DNA from: Toxoplasma gondii ME49
Taxonomy: Eukaryota; Apicomplexa; Conoidasida; Eucoccidiorida; Sarcocystidae
Reading direction: 5' to 3'
DNA: 64,000 nucleotides
Assembly (NCBI RefSeq): GCF_000006565.2
Contig: NC_031469.1
Span: forward strand, 310,001-374,000
The notes below the pieces were generated by a model. It had not been told where the DNA came from. It searched no databases and saw nothing but the letters and a program-made list of their open reading frames with translations. Made by a program: the position numbers and the translations under genes. Of this stretch, positions 14,107 to 26,900 are shown one piece after another (position 1 is the stretch's first letter; each line of letters begins with the position of its first letter).

Positions 14107-16153
14107 CGTTAGATCGGGGGAAGAAGACGCGTTCTTTTTACGTTTCTCCCTTGCAGTTTCTCGCAACCTACGTTCTGTCAGAACTCTTGTCAACTCTTCA
14201 TCACGCCAGGGAACAGCAACTCAGGCTTCGACCGGTGCAACAGGACGACGCATTCTCCGCTCTAGCAACGCTGCCAAGAAAAACAAGAAGCAGCGGAAAA
14301 AAACTTCGTCTGGGACGCTTCCGATCGAGAACGCAGGAAGGGGAAGTTCCTCGGAGCCTACTCCCCTCACTCCAGGCTGCCGACCTCGCGGTCTGTTGCC
14401 GTGAAGGCCGCCTTCCTCACAACCGCACCATCCCCAGTGCGCTATTTGTTTAAGAAAAGAAACACAGGCCCTTTTCATTGAGCTGCAACTGAAGATATTA
14501 TCAACAGCGTTCTTTGAAAGAAACGACGAAGTCTGCGATGCTGTGGAGGCGGTTGATTCCTATGGGGAGCAACTACGGTCGAGACAGTCGTGTCTCCCGC
14601 TAGCTGATTTGCGTCCCGTTGCCCTGCATGCACGGGCTTCTGTCAAAAGAGGGAAATTATTCCCGAAACTTCTTGCCGCTTTCTCGTTCGCATTTCCTGT
14701 TTATGATCATCACAAGACAGAGGGTGCGGACTCTCTGCCCGTGGAGAGTGTGGTGTGTGCGCCCCTGCCTATGCAGTCTTGCCGATCCCGTGCCTCGCGG
14801 TTTCCCTGGAGTTCGGTTTTGTCTCTCACTCTTCGTTTCTTCCTTTTCGCTCTGCGAGTCTTTCTTTTTCAACTTCCCCTTTTCGTTCGTTCTTCTCGCT
14901 TGGCATTTCTTCTGCAGCGGCTTCCCTCCAAAGACTCCCCGTAACGCCTCTTTCTCTTCGGCGGGTTCCCCCAAGCACGCGAGCCGGAACTCAGCGGCTG
15001 CTCTGCTTCGTTCTCTGGTTTTCCTCTATCGTTTGCGTCCGCTTCAGCTCCCTTCTTTTGTCTTTGCTCGTTTCTTCTGTTTTGCGTTGGAATTTTCACT
15101 AGAGGCCCACGAGAGCGGCACCCGGCGCCGAGATGTGACAGTCCGGAGAAGCGAGTCACGGCTCGGGCTGCCTGACTCCCCGCTCGTTAGGAAGGCAACG
15201 TACCTCCCAGGGAAGACTCCGAAACACGAACTTCAGAAAATTCAATTACTTAGAGGGGTAAAAATCCAGTCTTATATACACCTATGTGTGTCTTGTTACC
15301 GCCATTTGCAGAGACGCGGTACATAGAATGAAACCCTACTTCCCGATGTCGCCGCCCTCCGCGCCTGCGCCACACAGCATTTCTGGCGCGAACGGTGACT
15401 CTGTGGATCTTCTGTCTTGTTTGAATATGTCTTCCTGAAGTCGCAGAGCTTTCTCCCTTTTTCCAGTCTCAAATGCATGCGGGTGCTTCCTCACGGTTCG
15501 CCAAGCAGCTCCGCCCGTGCAAGGTTTCGCTGGCTCGTCGGCTATTTTCGCGCCGTCCACACCCGTGTTTCGTCTCCCGTCAAGTCTTGCGTCTTTTCTT
15601 CTCCGTATAGTCTCTCACGGTTCTCTCTCTCCTTCCCACTCTGCATCTTGTCAGTTCTCGCGCCTCCTGGGTGTTCTGTGCCTCTTCTCTCGCCTGTCAT
15701 CTTCCTACGCCTCTGTTTTTTCTCGAGTCGCCCTCGTCTCCTCCCGCCTACCTCTTTGATCATTCGCCTCTTGTTTTGCGTTCTCGCGCTCTTTCTCTCT
15801 CCGTTAACTCGACCGTTCCTCGTTTCCCCTCCACCTTCCCTCGGGGACTCTCTCTCGGTCCTTCTTTCCTCCCGCGCGGATCCGAGCCACCGTAGAACAT
15901 GTTGTTCTTCTTTCTCTCTCCTCTCATCTTCTCACTCTTGTCCCGGTCCTGAGCCTGCTTGCGCCTTCTGTTCCTCGGCTCTCTCTGCGGCTCTCTTGCG
16001 AGGCGCGTGCGATTCGCGCTGTCTCCTTCGCTCTCCCCCTGCGCCACACTCTCGCTGTCGCGTTGTTCATCTCTTCTTCCTTCTCTTTGCCCCTCGCTTT
16101 CCCCTCTTACCTTCCACTTTTTCTTTCTGCTCTCCCTCCTGTGTAAAGAGGAG

Positions 16154-19100
16154 ATGAAAGAGTCGGCGGAGTCTGGGGCGTCTTCGCGGCGCCGTTCGTC
16201 GGGGACGCCTGCGCTGGACTGGAGCACGCAGAGGCAGCAGCTGCGGCGAGTCTCTTCAGGCTCGAACTTTGCGTCTGCGGCGACTCCTGAAGATTTCATT
16301 TTCTTTGAGCAGTTGCCGCTGGTCCTCGACTTGGGCACTGCCTTCATCAAGGCTGGCCTGGGAGGCGAGCCGGAGCCGCAGTGCGTCTTCCGTGCAGGTC
16401 GTCCTTCCGAACTGGAAGAAAATGGAAAGCTCATCCCGAGCATCTACGTGAAACAAACGGCGGCAGAAACGCATGAGGCGCTCAAGTGCAGGCTCCGCAT
16501 CGCTCTCGACGATCTCTTCTTCCGTCGCCTCTCGATTCAGCCCCGGGACCGGGCCTTCGTCCTTTGCGAAGGCCTGATGAAGAACTCCTCCGAAAAAGCT
16601 GCTCTCGTCGAGCTCCTCTTCGAAATCTACGATGTAAACTTCTCCACAGCCACTACGGCCGCCCTCCACTCCGAAGAGCCACAGTCTCTTTCCAATGCAA
16701 ACTACATGCAGAGAATGTTTTATGACCCTCTTTAGCGAGTACACTATGTCTATCTTTATCCATATACCCCGGTCTGTCTATATTTATCTCTATCCCAGTC
16801 TGTCTCTATCCCTCTATCCCAGTCTGTCTATATTTATCTCTATGAGGAGCTGGAAACTCGTTCTGGCGAGGCTGCTTGTGTAGAGAACTCAGCTCTTTCT
16901 TGCGAGGGATATAAATAAATATATATACGTATATAGATGTAGGTTTGTCGGCTTCTTGAGGAAGTGGAAATGTATATACATGAAGAGGCTGTGCATAGGG
17001 ATGTATCGGCGTTTTCTACGGAGCATGCTTGAATGATGCTTGGTCAACTCCATGGCGTAGAAATGTTTGTGGACTCTGATGTGGAGCACTCTCGACTTCA
17101 GTTTGAATCCTCTTCATCCGACTCTCATCACGTTTAGTGACTCCAACCATTTCAGCAGACCCAGGCAGCTCAGACACCCGTGAGACGAAGCACCTTCAGT
17201 TGTGCGTCTTGTCTCTTCCCAGGTTCCAAGCATTTCGTTCATCCCCGACCTTGTCTCCCCTCTCTACTGCTGCGGAGTGGATACAGGCATCGTTGTCGAT
17301 GTCGGGTAGGCACGCAAAGGCTCCACGAGTTCGTTTTTTCTTTTGCCCTTCTTTGACGGTCGCTGGTTTCCGTTTCTCCGGCAACACGGTGTCTCTAAAG
17401 AGGCACTGCTTCCCCGCCGTCTGTGCTCCGTGAACGGCGCAGCCGCGGATAGAAAGGCTGCTCCCGTGATTTCTCTCATGTTCGGATTCAAGGCTTCTGA
17501 CCAATGAACCACTCTTGCGTAGATGCACGCAGATAATTATGTGACTGTGTACTCAGAAGACCATGAATTCTAGCGACAGCTCCTACGACTTTAGGGGATA
17601 GGTGCACTCTCTGGCGTTCCCGATCTGTGTCTTCTCCGCCTTCACCGTGTCCGGTCTCCTTTGTGCAGAACGTTTTCACGCTGGTCTCCTCTTTTTCGAC
17701 TGCATTCACCATTCCCCATTCCCTCTCCCTGCACCGAAAGGTGTATTTCGCTTTCCTTTCTCGCGTTGTGGTTCTGCAGATACCAAGACACACGAGTTCT
17801 GGCGACGGTCTTGGGGTGTCCGTACCTCCGTTCGCTGACTGCGGCGGGCGTTGGCGGAGCCTCTGTGGATCGCGAACTTCGCCAGTTGCTGCGGGCCTCC
17901 TTTGCGAACGAACCAGCGACTGTCAGTCTGGTGAGTTTCCTAAAGAAAAGTGATCGCGCATCTGCGTTCCCTGAAAGGAAAGAAACGTTCTCTGTATCGC
18001 GTGAAGAAAGTGCAAAAGGAGTGCGGTGAAAAAACACGAGTGCCTGCGAAACGCCTTCGCCGACGAACCAGCGACTGTAAGTCTAGAGCACCTCTAGTTC
18101 TTTTTCGTCCTCACTCGCGTTCGAGCAGTCTTCTGTCTCGTTCCCTGCTTTCTTCACCGCATTCTTGTCGCCTTCTCTCGCCTCTTCTTGATCGGAGACG
18201 TCGGCTGTTCTCGCCTGCTGTCGGGGTGCACTCTGGAGGCGAGAAGGTTGTCCAGACTGCGCTTCTTTTCCACTTCTGTTTCGTCACTTGCCGCTGTCGC
18301 GTTCTCTCCGCGCTGTCGCCAGGTCGAGTCGCTGTCTCCGGAACAAATCGAAGAAATCAAAGTGACATGCTGCTACGTCGCCTTCGACCTCCAAGAAGCT
18401 GCTTCACAGCGGGAGAAGAGAGATGCGAAGAGACGCGAACCAGCGGGAGAGACAGTCGAATTCGCACAAGTCGAGAGCGGAGTCGAGGCCTTCAAAAGCG
18501 AAAAGGCGATTCAGTTCCGCGTGAACAAAGACACGATTCTGACCATCAGTCCAGAGTGCCGGTACGCACGTCGAAGCGAAGCAGGAAAAGTGGACAGGGC
18601 ATTTCCAGGCGAGAACAGATCGGCCCAGGCGCGAGACAAGAGGAAAGGCAGAGAGAAGGGCAGAGGCAGACGAGACAGGAAAAGCGACAGGAAGAGGGGA
18701 GAGGAGGAAGGAAATACAGATGGAACAAGAAGGGGAGAGACATGTAGCGAGAACCGTGCGCTTTGCTGCGTCGCGCCTCTGAATCAAGAAAGACGATACA
18801 CCTCACAAGTTGTCCATTTGCATTTCACCTCGTTAACGAAAAACCACTCACGGAAGGGGTGTTAGCCAGCGAAAAACGGGACTTTCCGTGGGTGTACGCC
18901 TCAGTGAATCTCAGACACCCTACGCGTCTTTGCTTCTGCGAGCGCGGAGGACAGTCTCTCTGATCCTTGTCTCTTTCTTAAACGGGAACTCTTCGTAATC
19001 GCTGCAGGTGGAAGGCATGTGAAGTTCTCTTCGGCGCTGCGGATGGCGCAATCTCGTCCATCCAAGAGGCCATTGTGGAGTAAGCTTTCGGTCGTTTTCA

Positions 19101-19936
19101 TTTCGTTTTTCCTCGACGAAAACAGCGGATTCTTCGTGCATTATGCTCCCTTGTAGTGACATCGAGGGCGACCTGTTGGCCTAGCCACTGGAGAAGCAGA
19201 GCTGCATGTACATATGTAGATATATATGAATGTTGTGTAGTCGTGGTTTTCCTTATCCATACCAGCCATTCGGTGCATTTGCGGGCCCTTCAGCATGTGT
19301 CTCGGCAGAAACGTCTCTTTGTGGTACCCACCAAGACACCTTATTCTTTTATCCCCATCCTTCATACCCGTGTATAAATTACATATTTGCATACATGTGC
19401 GCATATGTACGAATGTATATACATATATATATGCATATATATATATGTAACTATTGCTGTTTGTGAACACGCGCTGATGCACTGGTAAATCGGTTTATTT
19501 ATGCATGCACTGCTTTCTCGAGGTGCATCTGTCGTGCTTCGCCGTGAGGTCTTTCCTGGTTGTTCTCGATAGGCCGCAGCTCTATGACACCCGGCAGTTT
19601 CGAGGCTGGTTCCTGTTTTTGCGTCGCAGATCCATTCGCAAATGCCCTTTCGAAATGAGAAGATTGATTGTACAAAACATCCTTCTGTGTGGAGGTACAA
19701 CTCAGTTTCGAGGCTTCACAACTCGACTGGCCGTGGAACTCGAGTAAGTCTACTCTCAACAAGTTTACGCTCTTCTGTAGCCCTCATCCGTAGATATCCA
19801 TTCTATACAGCCATCTATGCACTGCCCACTGTCCACATCGTCTGCATCCTACATATATGTACATTTGTGAATATGTTTTCTCGGTTTCATATATATATAT
19901 ATATATATCTGCATCTACATGTACGTGTATGTATAC

Positions 19937-19972
<36 letters not shown>

Positions 19973-20893
19973 GCATGCGAGTGAATGTTTTCAGATGTGT
20001 GCATAGGCGGCGAGTGGGAAGAGATAATTGCAGAGAGGACAACTTGTGTGTTTTGCGTGAATTGTGAATCGTTTTTTTCAGAGCGCATTTGGCGGAAGAG
20101 CCAAAGCTTCAAACACTCCGACGTTTCGTCCAGTTCGGCGTTCCGTGTTTTGCTCCTCTTTTGCGAGCGTGGACGGGAGGCTCCATGCATGCAGGCCTCG
20201 AAGGCAGACAAGTCAGTTCGGAAATGAACATCGTCACAACTTTCATTCTTTCCCTTTTCGTCTGTGTCTCCCTGCTTGTCTCCCCACGCGTCGAGCCTCA
20301 CCACTTGGACGCGACATGCGCAAGCAGCGACCCGCGTTTACCCGCTGTCCCTGCTGTGGTCCTTCTCTGTGTAAATAGAGAAACGAAGCAAATGAAAGCT
20401 GGAAAATCTCTGTTCTTGTGGTGGTGTAAGTAGCCAACGGGGAGCCTCTCTGCAATTCGAGGCTTTTGCGGGAAATACATGCAAGTCTCAGGGACTGCAT
20501 GCACCTCGAGAACTGAGGGTTTCTTCCCAACGTTCTCGAAGGCTCGTTTCGCCTAGAAAGACCAGATGGATGAGAATGCGTGCATTCCGCCCGTGTAGCG
20601 TTATCCCCCTCCTTCAAGAGTTTCTAGTCTCTTCTTCCCCGGAGTTTCGAATCGAAGACGCATACGACGCGACAAGTGACGGAGAGACGTCGAGGGAGAG
20701 GGTCAAACCTTGTCTTCACTTTGTTTCCTGTTTCATTCAGGAGTACACAAAAACTGAGTACGAACGCGGAGTTCCTGTGCCCGACTGGACGTCGTGGATT
20801 TTCCACTCTCTTCCATCGTCAGAGGATGCCACGCAGGCGTCTGCAGGAAACACAGCCGAGACTCACGAGCCTTCTTCTCCAGAGACACACTGA
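16154..20893 (+). CDS. Actin-related protein, Arp10/Arp11 (dynactin pointed-end) type
   Basis: Eight exons join in phase to 473 aa: 16154-16633, 17223-17305, 17780-17930, 18323-18561, 19008-19079, 19630-19743, 20082-20211, 20741-20893. The actin fold is clear. Phosphate-1 loop: LVLDLGTAFIKAGLGGEPEP in exon 1. Second nucleotide loop: DTGIVVDVGYQDTRVL across exons 2-3. Then the VDREL helix, the QIEEIKVTCCYVAF segment and LLCGGTTQFRGF (phosphate-2 type). Arp10 is favoured over other ARPs by NPRDR-like IQPRDRAF, LLFEIYDVPSISF, the WTGGS near the end and the PVPDW tail, where known Arp10 proteins carry WLGGA and RIPDW. In animals and fungi Arp10 caps the Arp1 filament of dynactin, the dynein adaptor. 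Extra features are a basic Ser-rich N-terminus and a charged insert in exon 4. The first in-frame ATG with coding character was chosen as start. Family is sure; the Arp10 subclass is likely. Confidence 0.85.
16763..16836 (+). repeat. Degenerate tandem repeat in the first Arp10 intron
   Basis: A CAGTCTGTCTATATTTATCT-like unit recurs with small changes about three times. It lies inside intron 1 of the Arp10-like gene and is a simple-sequence tract with no coding value. Confidence 0.5.
18063..18084 (+). repeat. Copy of the exon-3 3' end inside intron 3
   Basis: These 22 bases match 17908-17929, the end of exon 3 of the Arp10-like gene, at 21 positions. The single difference turns GTCAGT in the exon into GTAAGT in the copy, a consensus splice donor. 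See the finding on this duplication. Confidence 0.6.
19889..19970. repeat. (TA)n microsatellites in an Arp10 intron
   Basis: Two long alternating TA tracts (19889-19908 and 19939-19970) lie between exons 6 and 7 of the Arp10-like gene. Confidence 0.8.
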
Positions 20894-23800
20894 CGCTGTC
20901 GCTTCTCTCTGAAAAGGCGACGGCAGAAGGCAAACTAAAACTCATGAAAGGGAAAGGAGAGGACGGAGGCGGGCCTCTTGAGCGGGTCTCTAGGCGTTTT
21001 TTGGGTGTGTGGTTTGCGCCCTGAAAGGAAGACTTGGACTACGTAGTGTTTTCTGCAAAAAAGTAACTCTCTGACCGTCTCTAGCCACTCCAAGCGGAGC
21101 GTTTTCTCTCGACAGCTGCCGCAGAAGTACTGAGAGGTCTTGTCGCAACTCTTTACTGGCTATAAGTCAAATGCCAATGGGTGAAAGGCGTATCTCGTGG
21201 CCATATTCTCGATGTGCAGCTACGATGCAACAGCAAGAGAACGGGTCTGAGTGCGTGCCTAATAGAATGATAACTAGCGTTTTAAAAGTTTCAGGGGGAA
21301 GGAACGTTTTTTGTTTTAATGCGACTATGAAAAAGAGACCGTTCGAGGACGATCTACGGCCGAAAAGCGCACCTTTCGATCCTGGGACAGAGACGGGCTT
21401 TTCACCGGTAGATTTATGAAAAACTCGACTCTTCGATAGTTTAACCGCTACTGTCGGGACTGTATGTTATGTACTTGCGGCAGTACTAAGAAGCCTATTT
21501 TTCCGAATAAATTTCAGGGAAAACCTAATATTCGCAAACCCTTCCATTTACTCAAAATTTGTACAGTTCAATGGTAAGTATGTAACCGGAGAGCTATACT
21601 ACCCTGATTAAAGAAGCACTTCAAGGTAGCATCGACAATAAAATGACTTAAATGTATAACGGTGAGTATAAATAGACCATTCTCAAATTCTTGACTGGTC
21701 GCGCAGGCGGATGCGAATTCGTTATAGCCTAGTGCAGTGTGGCGTGTGAACGGCACTCGAATCCGTCGTTCTTTTAAAGGGCGGATCTTCGTCCATTTTG
21801 AAGAATGTGGTTTCTCCTGTCGATGGAGCTTCGACTGCTTCATCAACACACACGGTTCTGTCGAGGGTGGAATGCACAGCCCGTCGCGGAAAGAGTACAA
21901 TACAGGAGCGACACTTCAGACCGAAGTTGACAAACTGTTCGACAACACAGGAATAGGCGCTTGCGTGTCAGGCAATGACTCCGTAGAAACCTACTCGGTA
22001 CAAAATCAGTCACAAAAACCACGTTCATATCTGGTGAACGTACGTTCTAACGTAAAGAGTGGTGCACACTGTTCTATAAGTGCGCACACACGTGAAACAG
22101 AGACGTTCTCTACCAGCGAAAAAAGGGTCACGAAACAACACACAGTCTCGGAAAGGACTGGAAGGTCTCTTTTGTATTCTCAAGGGACCCCTTTAACGAT
22201 TTCTGGTTGGCAACGTTGGTTTCCCCTGCTTTTCGCAGAGTCAGGCATTTGTGTGAATTGCACTCCCTGTTTCTGGACAGACAAGTCAGGAAAGTTGTTT
22301 GACAGTGGTGGAATCCTCCGCTTATCATTTACGTCACGGGTGAACAAAAGTACGATGTAACCCCGACGAGGGAAAAGGCGCATTTTGCGACCTGAACTGA
22401 CTAGCAGGTGTTTCTCGACAGGCTCCTGAGCGTTTCTCGTTCAACGTCGAAAGCAACGTTCTACCCTGTTGTCCTGCATGTGGTGAGTAAGAGTCCAGCA
22501 GCAATGCTCGGTCTGACGAAGTACGTCCGGATGGTGCGGTTTCAGTGCGGCTGCTGCAACGGAGAGGCGACAGAAATCCCAAATTTGGAAGCTGAAGAAA
22601 ACAGATGCAGGCACGGCATCAATTCTTGGTAAGATTTCCGAGTAAAAGCATTGAACAAGGAGTACTCCTCCATCGCATCTCCATCTGGCAACTTCGTCGT
22701 AGAAGAACTCTTCATCTCAAGCGCGAACGACGATTCCAATTGACAATCGCTTAACAACCCGCCTGTCTCCTCCAGAGCCGGAGCACTTTGTTTCTGCTGG
22801 TCCACTGCCTTCCCTGATATGGTTCCGAAATAGCTTTCTCTTGAGCGCTTTGTCTCAGTATTTTTCTCTAAGTTGCTACCCACTTAGAGAAAATTTCCGT
22901 TGCGCCTTCCTTTTGCTTCCCTCCGACGCACTTTATTTTCTGTCTTCCACAAAGTCGGGAACGGAGTCCCGTAAATCCCATGTAGCAGTATTTGTACAAT
23001 GCTTGCCCATGCCCGAAAAGTTTACCGTACCAGCGGCGTTCTGCTGTGCTTCAACACGTTTCTCTCTGCTCCGTTCCATGGCGTTTTCAGCTTTCTTCGT
23101 GGATCTTCGTGGATGACTAAGGGCACTGCGGTGGCGGAAAGAAGCGATTTATCGGGAGTTTTATCCGTGTTATTCCTTACGACGAAGCTCCAAGACTTTG
23201 CGACCACCGCGAACGGTTTTCTCGTGGCTTGACAAGCGTAGGGGCAAATCGGGAAGTCCCAGCCCCATCAGCTCTGTAACGAACACTCTTCAGCACGAGT
23301 TCTGTTTCGGCACTGGAACGCACACAGAGACTTTTCTGCTAACCGTCGCTTTCCATCTGGGTGTCTCCCTATGTGTGTGTCGCACGCGCAATTGCTTCAA
23401 ATAGGGGGGCAAGCAGACTTCACACCCTAGCGTTTGCTTGAGTGTAAAACTGTAAGCTCCATACTAACTGAGTTAAATTTTATTCCCCGTGCTCGCCGAT
23501 TCTTGAGTTTGAAAGCTTCCTCTCCACGAGTCTCTCCTCTTCCATACTCACAAAGGGTTGTCAGACTCGACTCGTGTATCGACAGAGCCCAAGCACACTG
23601 CGGAAAAATGCCATCACTGACTCGCTGCATTCGAAGTTGATTCCTGTTTCCTCGAAATGCGGGTATTTCTCTGGCGACATAGGAAAGCAGCAATACCATC
23701 ACCACAGCCATTCAACTAACAACGTAAAGAAAGTACTCTCGATGAGCAGATGGGAGTCTTTTTTTCGAGATAGACAGATCGCCCCCTATGCACACAAAGT

Positions 23801-23917
23801 CAAGTCACTGAAGCAGCATACCGGTCCAGGTTTCGTTGCGCTCACTGAGAGAAAAGAAGGGAGAGTCTTGGTGAAATCTGCGTTGATCGTTGAGACAGGG
23901 TTTGTTACCAAGTCAAA
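20894..23917. other. 3-kb region between Arp10 and kinesin genes
   Basis: No supported gene. The longest frame (21737-22360, plus) has no recognisable domain and unbiased composition. Both flanking genes are on the plus strand, so this should hold the Arp10 3' end and the kinesin promoter and leader. Confidence 0.45.
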
Positions 23918-26900
23918 ATGAGTTGCAGCGTGCAGGTCGCTGTACGGGTTCGCCCGTTCAACTCCCGAGAACGGAACTTGAATGCGTTTTGCTGCATCAG
24001 TATGAATGGACGGCAGACAGTGATTACTGATTTGTCAAAGAAGAATGACGAGAAAAAGTTCACGTTCGACTATTCCTACTGGTCACACGACGGGTACCAC
24101 GAAGAGCCGTCTGGCTACTTTTCTCCAGCACCTGGTAGCCACTATGCAGATCAGAAACAGGTTTTTTCCGATGTTGGACAGGGGGTCTTAGACAGTGCCT
24201 GGGAAGGCTACCACGCGTGTTTGTTCGCCTATGGCCAAACGGGGAGTGGAAAAAGCTATTCGATGGTTGGCTACGGAGAGAACAAGGGGATTATTCCCAT
24301 TGCTTGCGAAGAGATTTTCAGACGCATCGCTCAAAACAAAGACCCTGCCAAGTCCTTCGAGGTCTCCTGTAGTATGCTTGAGGTCTACAATGAACACGTT
24401 CACGATCTTCTCATCAAACCGTCAACTCGACCACCAGGAGGACTAGAAATAAGGTATTCTCCGCCCACCACGGGCAACAGAATCTCCAGTATTGGGTCTT
24501 ATCACAACAATGCTTTTTTTATCCCGCGGCAGGCCGTAGACTTCCACCTCCATAATCAAGCCAGGCTTGCTCTTCAAACAAAGAGATCGCACGCTCAAGC
24601 TCTAGAAGGAGAGACATGGCGTCGGCCTACGTTGCCCAGAAAAGAGCACGAAACACGCAACCAAACCACACCCACAGACAGACGCAACGGCGTAGTTACG
24701 CGGCTGGTCAGCTGTGTTACCTTGGGAAGCAGAAGGCTCCCATGTTTTTATATATGTTGGTTCTCTGTCTTGGGAGGTGCACGGGAAGCAGCTTGACCAA
24801 GCTACACTTATATGGAATTCACCAGGGCATTCTCCCTTTTGGAGCGTTCGTGGGCGTTGAGGTAATTTACACCAAACGGAAAACTGTCACAAACATGTGG
24901 AGGGGGGGGGGCAAGATGTCGGAATACGGGGATTCCGTTTCTCGTCTGACAAACACAGAGAAACGAACACAAACAACAAGCAAACGAAGGATATCCACCA
25001 CGTGTTCAGAGTTGTCCTGCGCACTGTTGTTGGCAGTCGAGAGCCCGACTCGGGCGCCTCAGGCAGAGTGCTACAGAGGTAGGCACAGTTCGTGATCTTG
25101 GGGTGTGTACATCTCTGTGCTTTTCTACATGGTTCTACTTGGCTCCAGAGAATCCAAGGTCCTGGGAATTTTTGTGGAAGGCCTTTCAAAACGAGCTGTG
25201 AATTCCTACGCGGGCATCCAGAAAATCGTCGACGAGGGAACTTCCAATCGATCCAGTAGGTCCCTCAGCATCATCGTTAGAGAATTCTCGACGAACAATA
25301 AGTCCAACGATGAAGTTGTTTTCCCACCAACATCTAGATGAACAGTCGTGCAGTAACGAAAGGATGGTTCACCGGAACGTGCTGGGGGCGATTCGTCAAA
25401 CATCTTTGTCAGTCTTTCCTGTTCTCACCTGGAATGTAGAGAAGACATGAATTCCTGGTCAAGCAATCAAAACGAACCCTAAATGGTCGCAGACTGGGGA
25501 GGAGATGGCAAGTGGACGCTAATTTGTAGGTTCACTTCCACCACCGAGGAGAGACACGATTTTTCTGATAGTGTAAGGAAGCAGATGGAACTCGTCGAAT
25601 CTTTTTTCGCAAGTCACAGGCCTTCTTCAAATTCTACCACACCAACACTGCAGGGTTTTGACGTGAGCCGTGGAAAACCTGGTGCAGCAAGCGCCAACAA
25701 TGTGTACAGCTAGAGTGAAATGCAGCAGTTAATTATTGTCTTCAATTAAACATATATATATATATATATTTGCCTGAAGTAGATCTGCGGAAGCCGAAAA
25801 TCTATATTTTATGTGGACTGCCTTGTATCATTTGCAGTTGGAGCAACTCTGATGAACGCGACGAGCAGTCGGGTGAGTGCTTATGTTCGTCAAATGTGTC
25901 ACAAGAGCAAAGATGCGAACAATCCGTGAGAGAACGGATAAATGGGAGAGCAGCATCTCGTGGTTTCCCCTTGACTGATAAGCAAAACACGAAAGACACC
26001 AGACCGACAGGTTTTCTGTAGGCAGCGTTGCCTCGTCTGCGCGTCTGTTCTCTATCGACGGGGAAACGGCAGAAAAGGAAGCGAACACTGACGAAATGCG
26101 CGGCGAAACAATCTTGCAGAGACCAATTCGAAATTGCATTTCAAAGCGTACTACCCAGCGCAGGCGGACACCCATTTAGGTCTCTTACACAATCTCTGAC
26201 GGGCCGCACTTACGGAAATGCCGAGAGGGGTAAAACCGGAAAAAGCACCTTGACATTGAAAACTGATCTGCTACGTTTCTTACGGAACCGCGTTCTAGAA
26301 TTCAGAGCCGAAACCGTACGCCAGCCGTGTCACTCTGTTTCCGCTGTCTCACTCTGTACAGCAATGACGAGAGTAGGAACAACAGTGTTCCTGCCTCTCC
26401 AGGGTGAAGCCTCTCGAGAGGGTGAAAACCACCGGAGGGGAAGAGTGATGGACACTGTTAGTGAAACACAAAGGAAAGGAACTGTTAATTAGGTTTTCTC
26501 CTGAAGAGAAGATTCTGTCGGTCACCACAAATTGACACAAAGAACGCAGCCGTTTTTCACCGGTGCGTTTTTGCCCTCCTTTTCCCCTTATGCCGTTTGC
26601 CTCTCTTAGGCGCACACTGTCGTGTCAATTGAGTTGCATCAAGTCACAACGATGAACGGGAAGCAAGGCCGCAGACTTTCTGTCATTCACCTCGTCGACC
26701 TCGCAGGCTCGGAAAAGAACGACCAGACACAGGCGATTGGGGACCGTCTCAAAGAGGGATGTGCAATCAACAAATCTCTGTCGGCGCTTGGGAACGTTAT
26801 TTCGGCCCTGGCCGACAAAGCTGCCGGAAAAGACAAAGGCCGAGTGGTTCCGTACCGTGATTCCAAGCTCACGCGACTTCTGCAGAACGCGCTAGGCGGC

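Larger units (their letters stand above)
9715..16153. other. 6.4-kb gap between divergent genes
   Basis: This separates the start of the minus-strand disordered-protein gene from the start of the plus-strand Arp10-like gene. It must hold both promoters and probably long 5' untranslated regions. Frames of up to 238 codons (for example 10372-11088 plus, 10762-11460 minus) overlap each other on opposite strands and resemble no family. From about 14750 to 16150 the plus strand is strongly pyrimidine-rich, which fits a leader or an intron before the Arp10 start. Non-coding RNAs cannot be excluded. Confidence 0.45.

Noticed and set aside
15959..16153. N-terminal extension of the Arp10 frame (65 codons, hydrophobic)
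   Set aside because: It begins with TTG, is pyrimidine-driven low complexity, and precedes an ATG with normal coding sequence. More likely leader or untranslated region than a signal peptide.
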